A stretch of 64,000 nucleotides of DNA from Blasia pusilla (lineage: Eukaryota > Marchantiophyta > Marchantiopsida > Blasiales), in assembly GCA_050084515.1 (NCBI GenBank), contig CM114272.1, forward strand, positions 58,714,001-58,778,000, given 5' to 3'. Below the pieces are notes generated by a model. That model was not told where the DNA came from. It worked only from the letters and a program-made list of their open reading frames with translations, and did not search any database. Numbering within the stretch: the first letter of the stretch is position 1; each line of letters starts with the position of its first letter. The position numbers and the translations under genes were made by a program. Of this stretch, positions 59,269-64,000 are shown in pieces.

Positions 59269-61525
59269 GTGCCGTGCCATGTTTTATTCGGCATTAGTCG
59301 CTCTAAGCAATTACTCTCACCGGAGAAAACATCGTTTGGTTTTTGTAACGCCGAATTGTGGCACCTCCCCATTGTATTCAGGAAGGAGAGTGGAAGTCAA
59401 TTTCCTCTCTCCCTCCCTCTCTTTTCTCTTATCCTATCTTTCACCACTCGCATTTCGTAACAGCCGATTTCATTCACATCCTCTCCCCCTCTCCTGCGCC
59501 CCTCCCCCTTTGCATGCATGCTTCATATCTTTCAAAACGAACCGGTTTCTCAACAAAATGATTGAGCACTGGTCAGGGATTTTCAACACGGTTGTGCCGC
59601 GGATTTCACAATTCAGTGCTGTGGCCGCATGATGTGCGAGGTGCCTTTTTTGACCTCAACGGGTGAGGCTTTCCAGTTCACGCGTGCAGTCCATCATGTC
59701 GGCAAGCGAACAAGTCAATACATCGTGTGTGCCGACTTGAGACGGGATCAATTCTTATGATTTGCGTGCCACACTGCGAAGAAGGCGAGACCGCAACCTT
59801 GAGAATCTCTGGTGAATCCTATAATCCTACATTAGCAGGCATCGCACCGAGCTTCCCAAGGGCCGTTCTCTGCATGGTACAGAGTGGCACGGAACAACAC
59901 ACAGGATTTATAGCCAGTCCACAGAGAAAGTGGGACTGTGCGAGAAACTCGAGAATTCGACTCGGTCGCCCCCTGGGAGAAAAAGCGGTACTAAATGGTG
60001 TGACTTTGTTTTCTAGCCAGCTTAGCCGCCTCCGAAACTGGTTAGTAAGTTACGAGTGAGGATTAGTGGGAGTTGGGTTTGATGAGGAAAGGTCAGTGGT
60101 GAATCATGAATGAAATACTCCCACGAAACTCCTGGGGATGGGTTGGGATCGATCTGAAGATCTACTACTGAAGCATATTATCCATTGTGTTATACTCTCT
60201 TGCAAGTTAAAATGGGTTACTATTATGTGGAGGTATATTATCCATCGCGTTGTACTCTTGCAAGTTAGAATGGGAACCAAGAAGTACTCTATTCTCTCTC
60301 CATTTGGAAAATTGGAGGTTAGATTAACTCGATGTTGGGTTAGAAAACCCGAGGGTGAGTAAATTCAAATTAGTTTTGTAAGGATTGTGACCCTTCTCAT
60401 GTAACTCATATAAAGGGGTAGCAAGGTATGGAACAAGTCAATGGGCCTGCCAAGGTCAGAAAACATAAGATTATGGGTTACAATGATATGATCATGTTTT
60501 CGTGATTCATAGAAATGGACAAGTTTGTTTCTAGGGCAGACATGCTCGGACAAATACAAACATGTCCACAAACATGAATTGTAAGATATGGGGTCCTGGT
60601 GGAATGCAAAGTAGCGGAAAGTGGGGTAATAGAACGGGGACGGAGTCGAGGTGGGGAAATGAAGAAATAAGAAAATGCGAAACATGGAAGTCAAATGGGG
60701 GAGAAGAAAGAAGGGGGAGAAGGAGTCCACATGAACAAGAACTTCTATAAAACAGACGTAAGTATGCGGACGAAGATTTTATCCACATAAAACCTTGCAT
60801 CTTTTAAACGGTGATTAGAGACAACCATGGTTCCACTAATATATAAGAATTTCAAAACATTATTCTATGCTGTAATATGAGGGGAATGGGGTTTTAAATT
60901 TTTTTTATTTACTTCTATTGTCAAGAAAATGAACAAATAGATGTCTATGGAAAAGTGGTTTCATATGTGTTGGGATTAGAATGGATTCTATGTATTAGTA
61001 TGAATGTTTGTTTATGCAAGATGGGACCTTTTCTAAAATCCATAGAATTTTTTACAAACATTAGAGTTTAAACATCAACCCTAATATCAAAGACACATTG
61101 TAGAGAGATTGCAAACATCTGAATTTCCAAAAGATGCGGCGAAGGTGGAGTAAAGATATTAGCGTTGATGTAAGATCTTAATAAATTTTACAAAATAGAA
61201 GAACATGAAGAAGCATGAGAAATAGGAAAAGAGTCGCAAAACAAAGTTTAGAGTCCTAGAATTCCGTTAAACAACCATGCTCTCATTTTATGAACCGGTT
61301 TTCAAATACCGTTTACAAAGAAACAACTCATTTTCGGAAACTTATGATTTTAACGGGTTAGGTTTAAATCATAAATTAAACCCGTCACGGATTAATAAAC
61401 TTCAGTGAACACCCGGATCTCTGGCGAACATTATCGGGTTCAAGATAAAATTTACAACCGCTAATTTATTCGCGATCTTTCAGTCCACTACTACGTTTTC
61501 TTTTCAACGAGTTGTTTGCCGTGCC
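59269..61525. other. Inhibitor-2 3' flank and intergenic, with a short tandem duplication
   Basis: No coding sequence is recognised. At 60175-60216 and 60235-60273 a roughly 40-bp segment (ATATTATCCAT ... CTCTTGCAAGTTA) is repeated with a 60-bp period. The rest is AT-rich to the right. Confidence 0.55.
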
Positions 61526-61729
61526 CTAATGACTCTGGAGTCTGGACTTTCGACATCTGTCAGAGATTACGTACATTTGATCACCGTTGCGGCAGGGCCG
61601 ACCGACCGCGCACGGAGGTACACACGTGTCCGTAGGGCACACTGCTTTGGCCACGCGTCGGGCTTTCACATGCGCTATCGTTGAGATGCCGAGAATCATG
61701 GCGAGCATCGAAAGTGCGCGTTGAGTCAC
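61526..61729 (-). CDS. Putative small cysteine-rich secreted peptide
   Basis: A 67-residue frame starts with ATG at 61729. Residues about 5-19 (ALSMLAMILGISTIA) form a signal-peptide-like hydrophobic core after a short basic start. The remainder has five Cys (CPTDTCVPPCAVGRPC, then RC) in a Pro/Arg-rich context, as in plant cysteine-rich peptides. An odd Cys number and no family match make this tentative. It sits in a small GC-richer island (61500-61740) inside AT-rich DNA, which slightly supports a gene. Confidence 0.35.
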   Translation of the reverse strand: MTQRALSMLAMILGISTIAHVKARRVAKAVCPTDTCVPPCAVGRPCRNGDQMYVISDRCRKSRLQSH

Positions 61730-61739
61730 GAGTGAGGCA

Positions 61740-62516
61740 TCCCCTGGCTTTCTTCAGATTTGGTAGAGTTTTCTTGTTCGGCGGAGGTTAGAGACATCTA
61801 AGTTTAGAGTACAGGTTCTAGATATAGTGAGAGTTGTTAATACAAACAATTCGTTGTTGGATGCATAAGGTATGAAGGATGGGATGAAAAAGGAAAAAAA
61901 ATAAATAAAATTCTAAAACATGATTTTATTTTTCAATCAAGTATGATATGGGAATTTAAGAAGTAAAATGAGTTGATCTAGGGTGGTGATCCCAAACCGT
62001 GGGGTGGGATATTATTAAAAAGATAATAATACACATAGATAGAAAAAAGTGACCCAATATACAAACTAAAAAGATGTACTATAAAGTCATTAACACAAGG
62101 AGGAGAGACACAAACCATTTTGTGGAAGTGGTAGGGAGACATAACATTATGTGGGCTTTCAATACACTACTTACGCATGGGAGGTATGAATGCCTTCAAT
62201 ACAAACCTATGGAAACCTATAGAGAGATTACGGAAGAGAAGAATACATTAGTTTGTAGGATACAGAATTATATATATATAATACTAATCCGATAGAAATC
62301 AAAATTTTAAAATATAACATGAATAAGTTCACAATACAAACTTATGGGTTATTAGATAAACTAGTGATTTAAAATTTAACACTAAAAAAATACAAAGTTG
62401 AAGACGCACAAAGGAAGGAAGGGTGGCCAAGCATAACATTTGATGGTTGGCATCCATGTGGTTACGGTTACATCATATCAGATGAAAAAGAAAAGAAATT
62501 TTAAATCTAACTCTTT
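61740..62516. other. AT-rich region downstream of the helicase
   Basis: No gene is recognised. If the helicase belongs to a Helitron, the element's 3' end (CTRR preceded by a hairpin on the minus strand) should lie here or further left. I could not identify it with confidence. Confidence 0.45.
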
Positions 62517-63883
62517 TTAATATAACACTTCAGAATATGCAACATTTCTAGTATAAACGTCATCTTTGTTTGACGTATTTTGACTATTAATCATCATATG
62601 AATTGAATTGCTAGAACCTATTCTGGATAAGGCAACATATAATTTCCCATGAGAAAATACAAGATTTGGCAAATAAATGCTAACTCTCTCTAATGTTTGA
62701 CCTTGAGACTTATTAATTGTTATTGCAAAGGCTGGACGAATAGGAAATTGAAATCGTTGTAAATAAAAAAGTAACCCTGAATTAGAAACAATCAATGGAA
62801 TACGTGGAATAAATAATCGAGCTCCAATATTTTTTCCAGTCATAATTACAACATCTATAACATGTCGATCAAATCCAAAAATCACCAGCCTAGTCCCCTT
62901 TGCTTGTCCCTTTGCCCCATTCATATTCCGTAATAGCATGATCAGAGCTCCAATCTTCAAAGTTAAGCAATGTGGTGGCAGTCCTGACGGCAAACATGTA
63001 TTCAAGAATTCTGTTGGATATACTAGCCTCATTCTGTCGTCAGTTACCGAATCAACACTTAAAAAGTGTGCTCCGGAAAGAGAAACAATAATTAATATCA
63101 AAAGAGTAACTTCCAACAGTACAAAAAAGCAATATCATTGTTTCATATAAATTGTTGATATAAATGGAAGATTAGTATTACCTCTCCTAGAAATCGTGAC
63201 ATAATTTTGGCATTGATAAAATCCACAGTTGAATTCTTTGTTGTAAGAATAGAAGTAGCCCTCAAGAAGTCAATGTCACTCCACTTATCAATATCACATC
63301 CATAGACAATGTCAATCAAATCATTAAGTCTTTGACTCTTAACATTCATCGCATCAGGAATTCTTATAAAATCATCTCCAAGCTCTGGATGAAATGGTAT
63401 CTGACCCTCGCCAACCTTCAATAACCAGTTTGCAAATCCTTCCTGCTCACGCCGTGCTTCTCCTAAAAAAATTGACAAAGAAAAAGAATCAGTACATCTT
63501 AATAAGAAATATAAAAGATAGAAAAAGCAAGAAGAAAAGGTACAATCTTCATTACCTTGTAAAAAATTCACTCTCATGTTGGTATTAAGTTTCATTATTC
63601 TCACATGAGACCATATAAGAGATCTCCTAAGAGTTGCACGCACAACAATTGGCCGATCACCATGACATACAATAGGAAGAAGTTGTCGAAAATCACCTCC
63701 AAATATAAAAATCTTGCCCCCAAAAGGCACATCTCGTAATAGAGGATCCACCGACCCCATGATATCTCGGAAAATACGATCAACAACCTCAAAAGCATGA
63801 CGATACGTCATAGGAGCTTCGTCCCATACAATCAACTTTGTATTTTGTATAAGGCGTGCATAGTCACTAGTAACAGATATGCT
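62517..63883 (-). CDS. PIF1-like helicase, Helitron type (C-terminal part, with introns)
   Basis: Minus-strand blocks are in PIF1 order: Walker B TKLIVWDEAPMTYRHAF, then FGGDFRQLLPIVCHG, MRVNFLQ, YPTEFLNTCLPSGLPPHCL, IGALIMLLRNMN, AFAITINKSQGQTLERVSIY and FSHGKLYVALSR. This is the helicase typical of plant Helitron proteins. Candidate GT-AG introns of about 90 nt (near 63463-63558) and about 100 nt (near 63075-63180) join the blocks; another acceptor stands at about 63884, so the Walker A part lies further right, mostly outside the window. The Rep nuclease domain is not visible. A stand-alone PIF1-like gene is the alternative. Confidence 0.85.
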
Positions 63884-64000
63884 AGAAAAAAAAAAAAACA
63901 ACAAAAGTAAGAAGTATTCATATATGATATATACAAATAATAAGAGAACAATGAAAATCCAATTTTAGAAATAAAGCAAAGTGATAGAAAAATCTTCAAC

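Overview
The window is nuclear DNA of a land plant or close relative. It holds two intron-split, plant-type housekeeping genes (an NSE3/MAGE subunit of the SMC5/6 complex and a protein phosphatase 1 inhibitor-2), spaced by about 40 kb of nested LTR retrotransposons, with a Helitron-type PIF1 helicase at the right edge. Sparse genes and Ty1/copia plus Ty3/gypsy elements fit a plant. I cannot name the species from sequence alone.

Layout. 1-4701: decayed copia element (+) with a 1.16-kb insertion in its pol and a 3' LTR. 4702-7924: repeats, then an AT-rich gene-free stretch and a GC-rich promoter zone. 7925-10206: NSE3 in six exons that join in frame. 10207-19215: no recognisable gene, but LTR relics of both retroelement families seen elsewhere in the window. 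19216-24490: complete copia element (-), 312-bp LTRs, CTAAG target duplication, initiator-Met primer site. 24491-29139: intergenic sequence and long CT/GA tracts around an LTR-like repeat. 29140-48402: two copies of an unusual Ty3/gypsy element in opposite orientations, tangled with 1.27-kb solo LTRs and 575-bp LTRs. 48403-50600: repeats, microsatellites and a GC-rich, TATA-containing zone. 52946-59268: PP1 inhibitor-2 with a 4.1-kb intron full of repeats. 61526-61729: possible small Cys-rich secreted peptide (-). 62517-63883: PIF1-like helicase (-).

The main discovery candidate is the gypsy family. Both copies share the domain order Gag (CCHC) - aspartic protease - DNMT3-like cytosine-5 DNA methyltransferase - reverse transcriptase - RNase H - integrase - C-terminal PHD finger. 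The methyltransferase has motifs I, IV (PCQ), VI (ENV), VIII and IX/X in linear order, unlike the permuted plant DRM enzymes. The PHD finger sits where chromoviruses carry a chromodomain. An element encoding both a DNA-methylation writer and a histone-reading module suggests control of its own chromatin state or insertion site; that role is inference. Both copies are broken, at different places, so an active relative would have to be sought elsewhere in the genome.

Exon boundaries are hand-derived from GT/AG sites and reading phase. LTR boundaries come from comparing copies inside the window by eye.
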